In this document: positions 32,679 through 40,730 of the stretch, in pieces | How positions within the stretch are numbered: position 1 is the stretch's first letter | Layout: every line of letters begins with the position of its first letter | NCBI GenBank assembly: GCA_022008415.1 | Contig: JAIRBC010000006.1 | Span: 1 to 64,000, forward strand | Source of the DNA: Cerina litoralis | Lineage (GTDB): Bacteria; Bacteroidota; Bacteroidia; Flavobacteriales; Flavobacteriaceae | Direction: 5' to 3' | Length of the DNA: 64,000 nucleotides | Notes under the pieces: generated by a model | Databases searched by the model: none | The model's input: only the letters and a program-made list of their open reading frames with translations | What the model was told of the DNA's origin: nothing | Made by a program: the position numbers and the translations under genes

Positions 32679-35393
32679 ATGAATAAAATGTACTTTTTTC
32701 TGGCCGCATTGTTTTTTACGGCGGTTTCATTTTCACAAGGAACAATAACAGGAACGGTCGTCGATGCCGAGGCGGGTGGCCCGCTTCCGGGGGCAAACGT
32801 TTTGGTACAGGGAACGAGCAATGGGGTAGCCACCGATTTTGATGGCAACTTTACTATAGAGGTCTGGCAAAACTCGGGTACCTTGGTTGTTTCCTACCTT
32901 GGCTTTATTGTCAAGAATGTAAAATTTTCGGGTCCGGGCAATGTAGGGTCCATAAGTCTGGAACCCAATGCAGAGGCATTGGAAGGGGTTGTGATCGTGG
33001 GTAGCGGTGTTATTGATCTGGCCAAGGAAAGGGAGACCCCTGTGGCCGTATCTACCATAACGGCCAAGCAAATCCAGGAAAAAATTGGAAACCAGGAATT
33101 TCCGGAAATTCTTAATTCAACACCCTCTGTCTATGCCACTAAAGAAGGTGGTGGTTATGGTGATTCCAGAATCAACGTCCGGGGTTTTGATCAAAGAAAT
33201 ATAGCCATTATCGTTAACGGGCAGCCCGTTAACGACATGGAGAACGGCTGGGTGTATTGGAGTAATTGGCAAGGTTTGTCCGATGTCGCTTCAGGAATAC
33301 AGATACAAAGGGGGCTCGGAGCCTCTAAATTGGCCGTACCATCCGTTGGTGGAACGATAAATATTGTTACCAAAAGTACAGATAAACTCGAAGGTGGTTT
33401 CGTGGGCGGCATTGTAGGCAACGATGCTTACATAAAGACCGTAGCGGCCTATGATACAGGCCTTAGCGATAATGGATGGGCCGCTAGCGTATTGTTGGGA
33501 CGGTGGTCCGGAGACGGTTATGCCGACGGCACCAAGGGCGAAGGGTATTCCTACCTTTTTTCCCTGGGTTATAAACCTTCCGATAGCCACGCCTTTAATT
33601 TTACGTTTACGGGCGCAGCACAATGGCACAACCAAAGATCCCAGAATCTAAGTATACGGGATTATCTGAATTTTGGCGGGGACGATTTCCGTAGATTTAA
33701 TGCAGACTGGGGCAATTTGAACGGGGAAGAATACAGTTTTAGGAGAAACTTTTACAACAAGCCTATCGGAACGCTAAACTGGGATTGGAACATTAATGAT
33801 AACCTTTCCCTATCAACAGCAATCTATGGTTCTTGGGGCCGTGGTGGGGGCACAGGGTCTAGGGGTAGAAATTTCGGAATTTATCCATTTAGAAAGGACC
33901 TTACACAGGCAATCGATGATGGAGACCTACCCTATAGAACATCAAATGGACTTATAGATTTTGATGCCGTAGTGGCCAACAACAAGGCCGGAACTCCTTA
34001 TACCGGTGGCAATTCTAACTATACCGGCGATATTATTGGCTCTAATGGTTACAACCAGGATGGGGTAAACAGCAATATTGCCATTCGTAGGTCTTCTATG
34101 AATTCCCATAATTGGTTCGGAGCCATCTCAAATTTAAAGTATGAACTGGGAGATTGGACCCTTGGCGGTGGATTGGATTTAAGAGGTTATAAAGGTTATC
34201 ACTATAGGGTGCTCAACGACCTGTTGGGATTGGATGCCTATTACAGTACCGGCAATAAAAATTTGGACACGGGGGTAATCCAGACCGAAACCATTGAAGC
34301 CACTCCTTTTAAGGACATGGGCATGGGCGGAGCAAAAATAGACTACTATAACATAGGGGAGGTCAATTGGCTTGGAGTCAACGGTATTGCGGAATACCGA
34401 AGGGATAATTTATCCGGTGTGCTACAGGCCGGGCTGTCTGATCAAAGCTACAGAAGAATCGATTATTTTGACCAGCCACAAAACGTAACTAGTGATAAGG
34501 CACACAAAAAAGGTGGGTATGTAAAAGGTGGTGGAAATTACAACCTGGACGAACGTCAAAATGTATTCTTTAATATAGGCTATATCTCTCGTCAGCCCAT
34601 TTTCGATGCTATTTATCCAAATTTTGCAAATGACGTCAACGACAATGCGGAAAATGAAAATATATTTTCCGTAGAGCTGGGCTATGGGTTTAGATCCGCG
34701 TTTATAAATGCACACGTTAACCTCTACAGTACCTCTTGGGGCAATCGCTTTATTTCCAGAGGTGTAGATCTTGGTGCCGGTGTGGAAGGTACGGCCAACT
34801 ATTCGGGTATAGAACAATTGCACAATGGAATAGAAATTGAACTGACATCTAGACCTATCCAAGACTTGAGGCTCAATGGGATGCTCTCTGTCGGGGATTG
34901 GAAGTATAAGGACAACATAGAGGCCAGTGTTTTTGACGACAACCAGAATTTGGTGGGGACTTCTACCTTGTATTTGGAAGATGTGAAAGTGGGGGATGCC
35001 GCGCAATTGACAGCTAATTTGGGTGCAGACTATACTGTAATCGAAAATTTAAGTGTAAACGCCAATTGGCGCTATGTGGGCAATCTATATGCCGATTTCG
35101 ATATAGCCAATGACGATAATTTCTTAACGCCCAACAACCCTGGCGCTTTAAAATTGCCCAACTACAATTTGTTCGATTTGGGGGCCGGCTATAACCTCGG
35201 CTTTAAGAACACTACCAACTTGGATTTTAGGTTAAATGTCAACAATGTATTCAACACTAAATATATCGCCGAATCCAACACCAATATCCATGCGGCCACC
35301 GATTCCGTGCTGTACGATGGAATCGATGACCAAAACGAAGTGTGGTTTGGTTTTGGTACCACGTGGAATTTGGGAATCAGATATAATTTTTAA
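32679..35393 (+). CDS. TonB-dependent outer-membrane receptor with carboxypeptidase-like domain
   Basis: This 904-residue receptor has a signal peptide ending SFSQ (about 20). It is followed by a CarboxypepD_reg-like beta-sandwich (about 21-105: GTITGTVVDAEAGGPLPGANV, TDFDGNFTI), a plug domain (about 115-230: ETPVAVSTITAKQIQ, SRINVRGFDQRNIAIIVNG) and a 22-strand barrel ending in WNLGIRYNF with a terminal Phe. No SusD-like lipoprotein gene follows, so it is probably not a polysaccharide locus; siderophores, vitamins or peptides are equally possible cargo. The barrel is flanked by its own promoter and two terminators, making a single-gene unit. Confidence 0.92.
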   Translation: MNKMYFFLAALFFTAVSFSQGTITGTVVDAEAGGPLPGANVLVQGTSNGVATDFDGNFTIEVWQNSGTLVVSYLGFIVKNVKFSGPGNVGSISLEPNAEALEGVVIVGSGVIDLAKERETPVAVSTITAKQIQEKIGNQEFPEILNSTPSVYATKEGGGYGDSRINVRGFDQRNIAIIVNGQPVNDMENGWVYWSNWQGLSDVASGIQIQRGLGASKLAVPSVGGTINIVTKSTDKLEGGFVGGIVGNDAYIKTVAAYDTGLSDNGWAASVLLGRWSGDGYADGTKGEGYSYLFSLGYKPSDSHAFNFTFTGAAQWHNQRSQNLSIRDYLNFGGDDFRRFNADWGNLNGEEYSFRRNFYNKPIGTLNWDWNINDNLSLSTAIYGSWGRGGGTGSRGRNFGIYPFRKDLTQAIDDGDLPYRTSNGLIDFDAVVANNKAGTPYTGGNSNYTGDIIGSNGYNQDGVNSNIAIRRSSMNSHNWFGAISNLKYELGDWTLGGGLDLRGYKGYHYRVLNDLLGLDAYYSTGNKNLDTGVIQTETIEATPFKDMGMGGAKIDYYNIGEVNWLGVNGIAEYRRDNLSGVLQAGLSDQSYRRIDYFDQPQNVTSDKAHKKGGYVKGGGNYNLDERQNVFFNIGYISRQPIFDAIYPNFANDVNDNAENENIFSVELGYGFRSAFINAHVNLYSTSWGNRFISRGVDLGAGVEGTANYSGIEQLHNGIEIELTSRPIQDLRLNGMLSVGDWKYKDNIEASVFDDNQNLVGTSTLYLEDVKVGDAAQLTANLGADYTVIENLSVNANWRYVGNLYADFDIANDDNFLTPNNPGALKLPNYNLFDLGAGYNLGFKNTTNLDFRLNVNNVFNTKYIAESNTNIHAATDSVLYDGIDDQNEVWFGFGTTWNLGIRYNF

Positions 35394-35415
35394 TTTCAGA
35401 ATATTTTCTTAAAAG

Positions 35416-35445
35416 AACCCCGACAGCACCGTCGGGGTTTTTTTT
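35416..35445 (+). terminator. Intrinsic terminator after the TonB receptor
   Basis: AACCCCGAC (35416-35424) and GTCGGGGTT (35431-35439) form a 9-bp stem with loop AGCACC, followed by a T-run to 35445. Confidence 0.92.
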
Positions 35446-35460
35446 ATACTTCTAAATGAC

Positions 35461-35468
35461 TACATTTG
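35461..35468 (+). promoter_or_regulatory. Predicted -7 box of the small membrane protein gene
   Basis: TACATTTG matches TAnnTTTG and ends 22 bp before the ATG at 35491. Confidence 0.45.
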
Positions 35469-35490
35469 AGAAATCCAAAATAAACAAATT

Positions 35491-35949
35491 ATGAACGAAC
35501 CATCGCTTGCCTATGGTTGGATACTCAACCTTCATTCCTACTTGGCCTATATTGTCCTGGCAGTTTTGATCTTGGCGGTGATCAATGCCATTATCGGTTT
35601 TTTTGGGAATAAACTTTTCACCCTGGAAAAGGATTTCCGAATCAGTCTTTTTGCCTTGATCCTTGCCCATTTGCAACTATTGGTAGGATTGGCGCTCTAT
35701 TTTGTCTCCGCCAACGGATTTAATGCCATAAAAACACTGGGTATGGGCGGATTAAACTCCGCAGCGAGATTATTGGCCGTAGAACATCCCTTCGTAAATA
35801 TAGTGGCGGTCGTCCTAATTACAATAGGTTGGTCCCGGCATAAAAAAATATTGGAGGCAAAGGGCAAATTTAAGACCATTTCCCTGTTTTACGGGTTGGG
35901 ACTTATTCTTTTTTTGAGCCGTATTCCTTGGGGACAATGGATGAACTAA
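35491..35949 (+). CDS. Four-helix membrane protein, cytochrome b-like family of Bacteroidota
   Basis: This 152-residue integral membrane protein has four hydrophobic helices (about 8-38, 50-72, 95-112 and 126-143). Histidines fall within or next to helices (LHSYLAYIVL, LAHLQLLVGL, VEHPFVNIV), which is why relatives are often labelled cytochrome b-like. Haem binding is not proven. The ending SRIPWGQWMN is conserved in flavobacteria as I recall it. Relatives are sometimes mislabelled as a ribosomal protein. A DUF1080 gene follows 30 bp downstream, probably in the same transcript. Confidence 0.7.
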   Translation: MNEPSLAYGWILNLHSYLAYIVLAVLILAVINAIIGFFGNKLFTLEKDFRISLFALILAHLQLLVGLALYFVSANGFNAIKTLGMGGLNSAARLLAVEHPFVNIVAVVLITIGWSRHKKILEAKGKFKTISLFYGLGLILFLSRIPWGQWMN

Positions 35950-35979
35950 AAATTAACAATCTAAACCACAATAATAAAC

Positions 35980-36579
35980 ATGAAAAATTCATTTACGATC
36001 GCAATGTTGCTCCTATTTTCGGTATCCACTACCGTTTTGGCGCAAAAAAAATCGCTTTTTAACGGTAAGGACCTCACCGGTTGGACAATTCACGGTACTG
36101 AAAAATGGTACGTAGAGGACGGTTTATTGGTCTGTGAAAGTGGGCCGGATAAGCAATACGGGTATTTGACCACGGACAAGCCGTACAAAAATTTTGAACT
36201 TACCTTGCAATTCAAGCAAGAAGCCGATGGCAATAGTGGCGTATTCGTTCGGTCTACCGTAGACGGCACCAAAGTAAGCGGATGGCAAGTGGAGGTAGCT
36301 CCTCCCGGACATGATACGGGTGGCGTATATGAGTCCTATGGCAGGGGATGGTTGATAAAGCCAGCGCCGGAAAAGGATAAAGTGCTAAAGCCTGGGGAAT
36401 GGAACAAAATGAAGATCAGATTGGTTGGCGATACGCTCACCTCTTGGCTAAATGGGGTAGAAATGGTAACAATTTCCGACGCCAAAATTGGTGCAGGGGA
36501 GGGCTCTATAGCCCTACAGATCCATGACGGAGGGGGAATTAAGGTAAAGTGGAAAAACATTAAGATCAAGGAACTATAG
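35980..36579 (+). CDS. DUF1080 (3-keto-disaccharide hydrolase-like) exported protein
   Basis: This 199-residue protein has a signal peptide (ending VLAQ, about 22) and a single concanavalin-like DUF1080 domain. Signature parts are LFNGKDLTGWTIHG, WYVEDGLLVCESG, NFELTLQFKQEADGNSGVFVRS and the ending GSIALQIHDGGGIKVKWKNIKIKEL. Family members include 3-keto-disaccharide hydrolases that act together with Gfo/Idh-type sugar oxidoreductases. Two such exported oxidoreductases are in the first 6 kb of this window, but they are 30 kb away, so a functional link is only a suggestion. A strong terminator lies between this gene and the convergent nuclease gene. Confidence 0.88.
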   Translation: MKNSFTIAMLLLFSVSTTVLAQKKSLFNGKDLTGWTIHGTEKWYVEDGLLVCESGPDKQYGYLTTDKPYKNFELTLQFKQEADGNSGVFVRSTVDGTKVSGWQVEVAPPGHDTGGVYESYGRGWLIKPAPEKDKVLKPGEWNKMKIRLVGDTLTSWLNGVEMVTISDAKIGAGEGSIALQIHDGGGIKVKWKNIKIKEL

Positions 36580-36655
36580 GTTACCGATGGTTGGCGGGGA
36601 GAAGTTGCAATTGCAAACCAACCCGTTAGCCATTAAATATTACAAAGATGTATAT

Positions 36656-36707
36656 AACCTCGGGTCCTGGTGTGCTAAAACGGTGCACTAGACCACGAGG
36701 TTTTTTT
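36656..36707 (+). terminator. Long terminator hairpin between convergent genes
   Basis: AACCTCG (36656-36662) pairs with CGAGGTT (36696-36702). Inner pairs GTC/GAC and GTGC/GCAC extend the stem, and seven T follow (36701-36707). Confidence 0.8.
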
Positions 36708-36748
36708 GTACCGGGTTTTCGGGGAGGGGTGGTTGGAACTTTGAATTT

Positions 36749-37810
36749 TTACCGGGGACCGGGGGGAGGACTTTCCTTCCTAATGAGATAAATATAAGCT
36801 GGGAAATGGTCGCTATAGCCGCCAGTGTAGTTACCGTTGGCATATGTCCTGTAGGGATATCCTTTGTAAGCCCCCTTTTGGATAATAAGATAGGGCGGCC
36901 TGTATACCCCGACTTTCCAAAATCGGAAATTTTGTTCCGGTGCGAACACTAAATTACCCGTAAAGAAAATCTGGTCAAATAAATTCCAATGGTCCCGGTA
37001 CGCCAAAGTGCCAACGCCTTTTCTGTATAGGGCTTCCATTGGGTTGTACAATTCGTGTGGTGCTAGGGCGTCTTTATCGCTTTTTGTTTCTAGGGTCTTT
37101 TTTAAGCTATCGTCGATCGGGTCATCGTTGAGGTCGCCCATACTTATAATCCTAGCCGAGGCATCCGATCGGTAGATAGAGTCCATGATCTGTTTGTTCA
37201 ATTGCGCTGCGGCCACACGGTTGGGTTTGCTCCGCGCCGCTCCTCCACTTCTAGATGGCCAATGGTTTACGATAAAATAAAATTGCTCGTTATCCAGAAA
37301 TCCATTTACAACGAGCTGGTCACGGGTATAATCCCTTTCCCCGTCTTCCTTTTTTAGTATCAGCCGTCTACTCTTATAGGTACTTGGCAAAAAAATCGCC
37401 TTCTTATAGAGTAGGGCAACATCGATGCCCCGTTCGTCCGGTGACTCAAAGTGTACGATTCCGTACCCCATTTCCCGTAAGTTGGGGTGGCTGATCAAAT
37501 CCTCTAGAACTTGTTGGTTTTCTACCTCCGAAAGACCGATGATATCCGGTGAGGTATGGGTGGTTTCGCTTCCTATTACCGAAATGACCTTGGAAATATT
37601 GGCGATTTTTTGATGATACCTTTCCGAATTCCATTGGTCCTTGCCGGATGGCGTCCTGTCATCGTCGAACGTCTTAGGGTCGTTGATCGTATCAAATAGG
37701 TTTTCCACGTTGTAAAATGCAATCGTCCTAACCTCAAAAGTTTCCCCTCTCTGACTATAAACGGAAAGTTGGGAGATGAGAACCAGAATAAAAAATTGCC
37801 TCAATTTCAT
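36749..37810 (-). CDS. Exported endonuclease/exonuclease/phosphatase family protein
   Basis: This 353-residue protein has a signal peptide (LILVLISQLSVYSQ, about 19). It carries an EEP-fold hydrolase domain of the DNase I/sphingomyelinase type. The active-site set is visible: IAFYNVENLFD (metal-binding Asn), GLSEVEN (metal-binding Glu), NHWPSRSGG (catalytic-site His), MGDLNDDP (Asp/Asn pair) and GGYSDHFPAYI (catalytic Asp-His). It would act on phosphodiesters outside the cytoplasm, most likely DNA or RNA. It is transcribed divergently from a TonB receptor and a DUF5689/lamin-tail lipoprotein, a neighbourhood that I recall as recurring in flavobacteria and that suggests uptake of breakdown products. 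The ending PPPGPR is unusual but polar. Confidence 0.88.
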   Translation of the reverse strand: MKLRQFFILVLISQLSVYSQRGETFEVRTIAFYNVENLFDTINDPKTFDDDRTPSGKDQWNSERYHQKIANISKVISVIGSETTHTSPDIIGLSEVENQQVLEDLISHPNLREMGYGIVHFESPDERGIDVALLYKKAIFLPSTYKSRRLILKKEDGERDYTRDQLVVNGFLDNEQFYFIVNHWPSRSGGAARSKPNRVAAAQLNKQIMDSIYRSDASARIISMGDLNDDPIDDSLKKTLETKSDKDALAPHELYNPMEALYRKGVGTLAYRDHWNLFDQIFFTGNLVFAPEQNFRFWKVGVYRPPYLIIQKGAYKGYPYRTYANGNYTGGYSDHFPAYIYLIRKESPPPGPR

Positions 37811-37833
37811 AAAAAAGTAGTCTAATACAACAA

Positions 37834-37876
37834 TTTCATCGAAAATACATCATATTTATGAAGAAAATACATCTTT
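37834..37876. promoter_or_regulatory. Phased direct repeats between nuclease and TonB receptor genes
   Basis: Seven-base units TTTCATC (37834-37840), ATACATC (37845-37851) and ATACATC (37867-37873) each lie in phase with an 11-bp period (CATC at 37837, 37848 and 37870). The spacers are A/T-rich (GAAA, ATAT, GAAA). The 11-mer GAAAATACATC is exactly repeated 22 bp apart (37841, 37863). The arrangement is like a PhoB-type box (7 bp plus 4 bp), although the sequence differs from the E. coli consensus. It can serve both divergent genes. Confidence 0.45.
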
Positions 37877-37916
37877 TTTCTTAAATTGAGAAGAACTAAC
37901 CAATCTTTATGCCCAT

Positions 37917-40664
37917 ATGCCCCTTCGGAGGTCCTGCATTTTTGTTCTTCTGGGAGTACTATTTCAGTCCATATTTGCTCAAGAAGCGAGCACCGTAACG
38001 GGAACGGTTTTAGATCGGCATACAACGGTTGTCCCGCCCCGTGTTACCATTGCAATTGAAGGAACTACGATTTCGAAATTGATCGATACCGATGGTAAAT
38101 TTAAACTGGTTGTTCCCTTGATTGGCGAATATGTGCTAAACATAGCCGCTCCCGACTATATCGTAAAACGATTGCCCCTTGGTCTGGAAAGCAAGGAGCT
38201 GGATTTGGGCCCCATTTTTTTGGAAAAGGATATCGCTATGGAGAGTTCCGAAAACCTGCTGATCTTGAGCGAAGAGGATATTTCCGATGAGGAGAGTGTT
38301 TCACTAGCCACTGGGATATTACAGGCCACTAGGGACGTATTCCTCAATCGGGCCGCTTTCGATTTTAGTCAGGCTTTCTTTAGGGTGCGTGGCTACGATT
38401 CAGAAAACGGGATGGTTCTTATCAATGGTATCCCTATGAACAAATTGATGGATGGCCGGCCTCAATGGAATAATTGGGGCGGACTCAACGATGTGACTAG
38501 AAACCAGGAATTTACATTCGGCCTACAGGCCTCCGATTATAATTTTTCCGGAGTTCTGGGATCCACGAATATAGATACCAGGCCAACGGGACTTAGACCT
38601 GGCGTCCGGCTTTCCGCATCCGCGTCCAATAGAACCTACGCAGGTCGGTTTATGGCCACCTATAATTCTGGTACCCTGAAAAATAGATTCGCCTATAGCT
38701 TGTCCGGTTCCGGAAGATGGGCCAAGGAAGGATATTTGGACGGTACGCTATATGACTCGTATTCGCTATATGGAGCGCTGGAATACCAAATAAATCCCAA
38801 AAACAGTTTACTCCTTACGGCAATTTTCGCCTCCAATCGTCGTGGACGTTCTTCAGCCATTACCGAGGAGGTATACAATCTGGTCGGAAACAAGTACAAT
38901 CCCTATTGGGGAGAACAAGATGGAAAAATCAGGAATTCCCGGGAGCGTAAGATCCAAGAGCCCATCGCAATGCTCAATTATTTGCATGCTTCTGAAAAGT
39001 TTGCCCTAAATACAGGGGTTTCCTATCAGTTTGGCACTTACGCCAAAAGTAGATTGGGGTATTACCACGCCCCTAGTCCGGATCCGACCTATTATCGATA
39101 CTTGCCCAGTTTCTATATCAATAGCCCCATCGGAGCCAATTTTATCAGTGCCAACATGGCTAGACAAGGTTTTTTGGCGAACCCCCAATTGAATTGGAAT
39201 AGGCTCTATACAGCAAATTTTAGTCCCACTATTCAGGGAAAGGCCGCCTATGTTCTGTACGACGATACTACGGATGACAGACAGTTGAACGCTAATAGCA
39301 TCGGAAACCTATCAATATCCGAACATTTTAAAATGGACTTCGGAATAACCTACAATAAGCTAACCTCGGATAATTATGCCCAATTGGAAGATTTGTTGGG
39401 AGCGGAATACCACGAAGACATCGATCCTTTTTCAGACACCAAGAATGACTTGGACGGAACGGTCCAAAAGGGAGAGGGGGATATTTTTAACTACCATTAT
39501 GAAATCGAGGCAGATGCTTTGGAAACCTTTGTCCAGTTGCAAGTGATGTTCAATAAATGGGACGGATTTATTTCGGCAGGGTATTCCAAAAAAAGTTACC
39601 AGAGGGATGGCCTTTACCGCAATGAACGATTTTTGGACGATTCGTTTGGATATGGAGAAAAGCTCCACTTTTCCAATTTTGGAATTAAAGGGGGTGCTAC
39701 CTACAGAATAACGGGAAGGCATTTCCTCGCAATCCAAGGAGCTTACCTAAACAGGGCTCCGGTAGTGCAAAATGCATACGTAAACCCGCGTGAAAACAAC
39801 CGAGTTGTCCCGAACCTTCAAAGTGAAAAAATTACGACGGTCGATCTTAATTATTACGTTCGGTTACCCGCATTAATGGGACGGGTTAGCGGTTTCTATA
39901 CGCGATTCCAAAATACCACGGACATCAACTTCTTCTTTGTTGACGCAGGAGTGGGATCGGATTTTGTTCAGGAAGTGGTCACCGATCTGGACAAGTTGCA
40001 TATGGGGATCGAGATCGGGTTGGAATACCAAATATCTGCTGCGGTCAAACTATCCACTGTAGCGTCCATTGGAAAATATGTATACGCTAGTAATCCGTTC
40101 GTCTCCATAAATTTTGATACCGCAGGGGCCGAAGAAGACCTGATAAATCCCGATGGAAACGTCAATTTGGGGATTTCGAAAATAAAGGACTACAAACTCG
40201 CGCAAGGCCCTCAGCAAGCTTACGCCCTGGGATTGGAATACAGGGATCCAAAATATTGGTGGGTGGGGATGACGGTGAACTATTTGGCCAATAACTATGC
40301 AAGTATTTCACCTATCCTTCGCACTCAAAGTTTTTATTTGGATCCTGGGACCGGAAAGCCTTTCCCAAATGCAACTACAGAAAACGTAGAAGTGCTATTG
40401 GCGCAGAAAAGGTTGGACGATTTTTACCTGTTGAATCTGATCGGTGGAAAATCTTGGTTGATCGATGGGAAGTATATCGGCGTATTCGCCAGTGTCAACA
40501 ATATGTTCGATACCGTTTTTAGGACTGGCGGATACGAACAGAGCCGCAATGGCAATTTTGGCCAAATGGCACAGGACAATCTGAGCGGAACTCCCTCTTT
40601 TGCCCCAAAATATTGGTATGGGTACGGCCGCACCTACTTTTTAAATTTAGCGGTAAGTTTTTAA
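37917..40664 (+). CDS. TonB-dependent outer-membrane receptor of the nuclease locus
   Basis: This 915-residue receptor has a signal peptide (CIFVLLGVLFQSIFAQ), a CarboxypepD_reg-like domain (about 25-105: TVTGTVLDRHTT, TDGKFKLVVP), and an unusual acidic linker (LILSEEDISDEESVS, about 119-133). A plug domain (FFRVRGYDSENGMVLINGIPMN) follows, then a barrel ending in YFLNLAVSF. It probably imports the products of the neighbouring secreted phosphodiesterase and works with the DUF5689 lipoprotein gene that follows 66 bp later. Upstream phased repeats suggest regulated expression. It is not a SusC with SusD partner. Confidence 0.9.
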   Translation: MPLRRSCIFVLLGVLFQSIFAQEASTVTGTVLDRHTTVVPPRVTIAIEGTTISKLIDTDGKFKLVVPLIGEYVLNIAAPDYIVKRLPLGLESKELDLGPIFLEKDIAMESSENLLILSEEDISDEESVSLATGILQATRDVFLNRAAFDFSQAFFRVRGYDSENGMVLINGIPMNKLMDGRPQWNNWGGLNDVTRNQEFTFGLQASDYNFSGVLGSTNIDTRPTGLRPGVRLSASASNRTYAGRFMATYNSGTLKNRFAYSLSGSGRWAKEGYLDGTLYDSYSLYGALEYQINPKNSLLLTAIFASNRRGRSSAITEEVYNLVGNKYNPYWGEQDGKIRNSRERKIQEPIAMLNYLHASEKFALNTGVSYQFGTYAKSRLGYYHAPSPDPTYYRYLPSFYINSPIGANFISANMARQGFLANPQLNWNRLYTANFSPTIQGKAAYVLYDDTTDDRQLNANSIGNLSISEHFKMDFGITYNKLTSDNYAQLEDLLGAEYHEDIDPFSDTKNDLDGTVQKGEGDIFNYHYEIEADALETFVQLQVMFNKWDGFISAGYSKKSYQRDGLYRNERFLDDSFGYGEKLHFSNFGIKGGATYRITGRHFLAIQGAYLNRAPVVQNAYVNPRENNRVVPNLQSEKITTVDLNYYVRLPALMGRVSGFYTRFQNTTDINFFFVDAGVGSDFVQEVVTDLDKLHMGIEIGLEYQISAAVKLSTVASIGKYVYASNPFVSINFDTAGAEEDLINPDGNVNLGISKIKDYKLAQGPQQAYALGLEYRDPKYWWVGMTVNYLANNYASISPILRTQSFYLDPGTGKPFPNATTENVEVLLAQKRLDDFYLLNLIGGKSWLIDGKYIGVFASVNNMFDTVFRTGGYEQSRNGNFGQMAQDNLSGTPSFAPKYWYGYGRTYFLNLAVSF

Positions 40665-40670
40665 GCTTTT

Positions 40671-40697
40671 CCTACAAGGTTATTAAACTCCTGTAGG
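40671..40697. repeat. CCTACAAGG-type hairpin element, copy 2
   Basis: CCTACAAGG (40671-40679) and CCTGTAGG (40690-40697) pair with one bulged A. The first 11 bases are identical to those of the element at 21695 and both are 27 bp long. It begins 6 bp after the receptor stop codon, inside a likely operon, so it may reduce read-through or protect the upstream mRNA. Confidence 0.55.
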
Positions 40698-40730
40698 GAT
40701 AAGAATATAACGAAGGATAATTTATTATTC

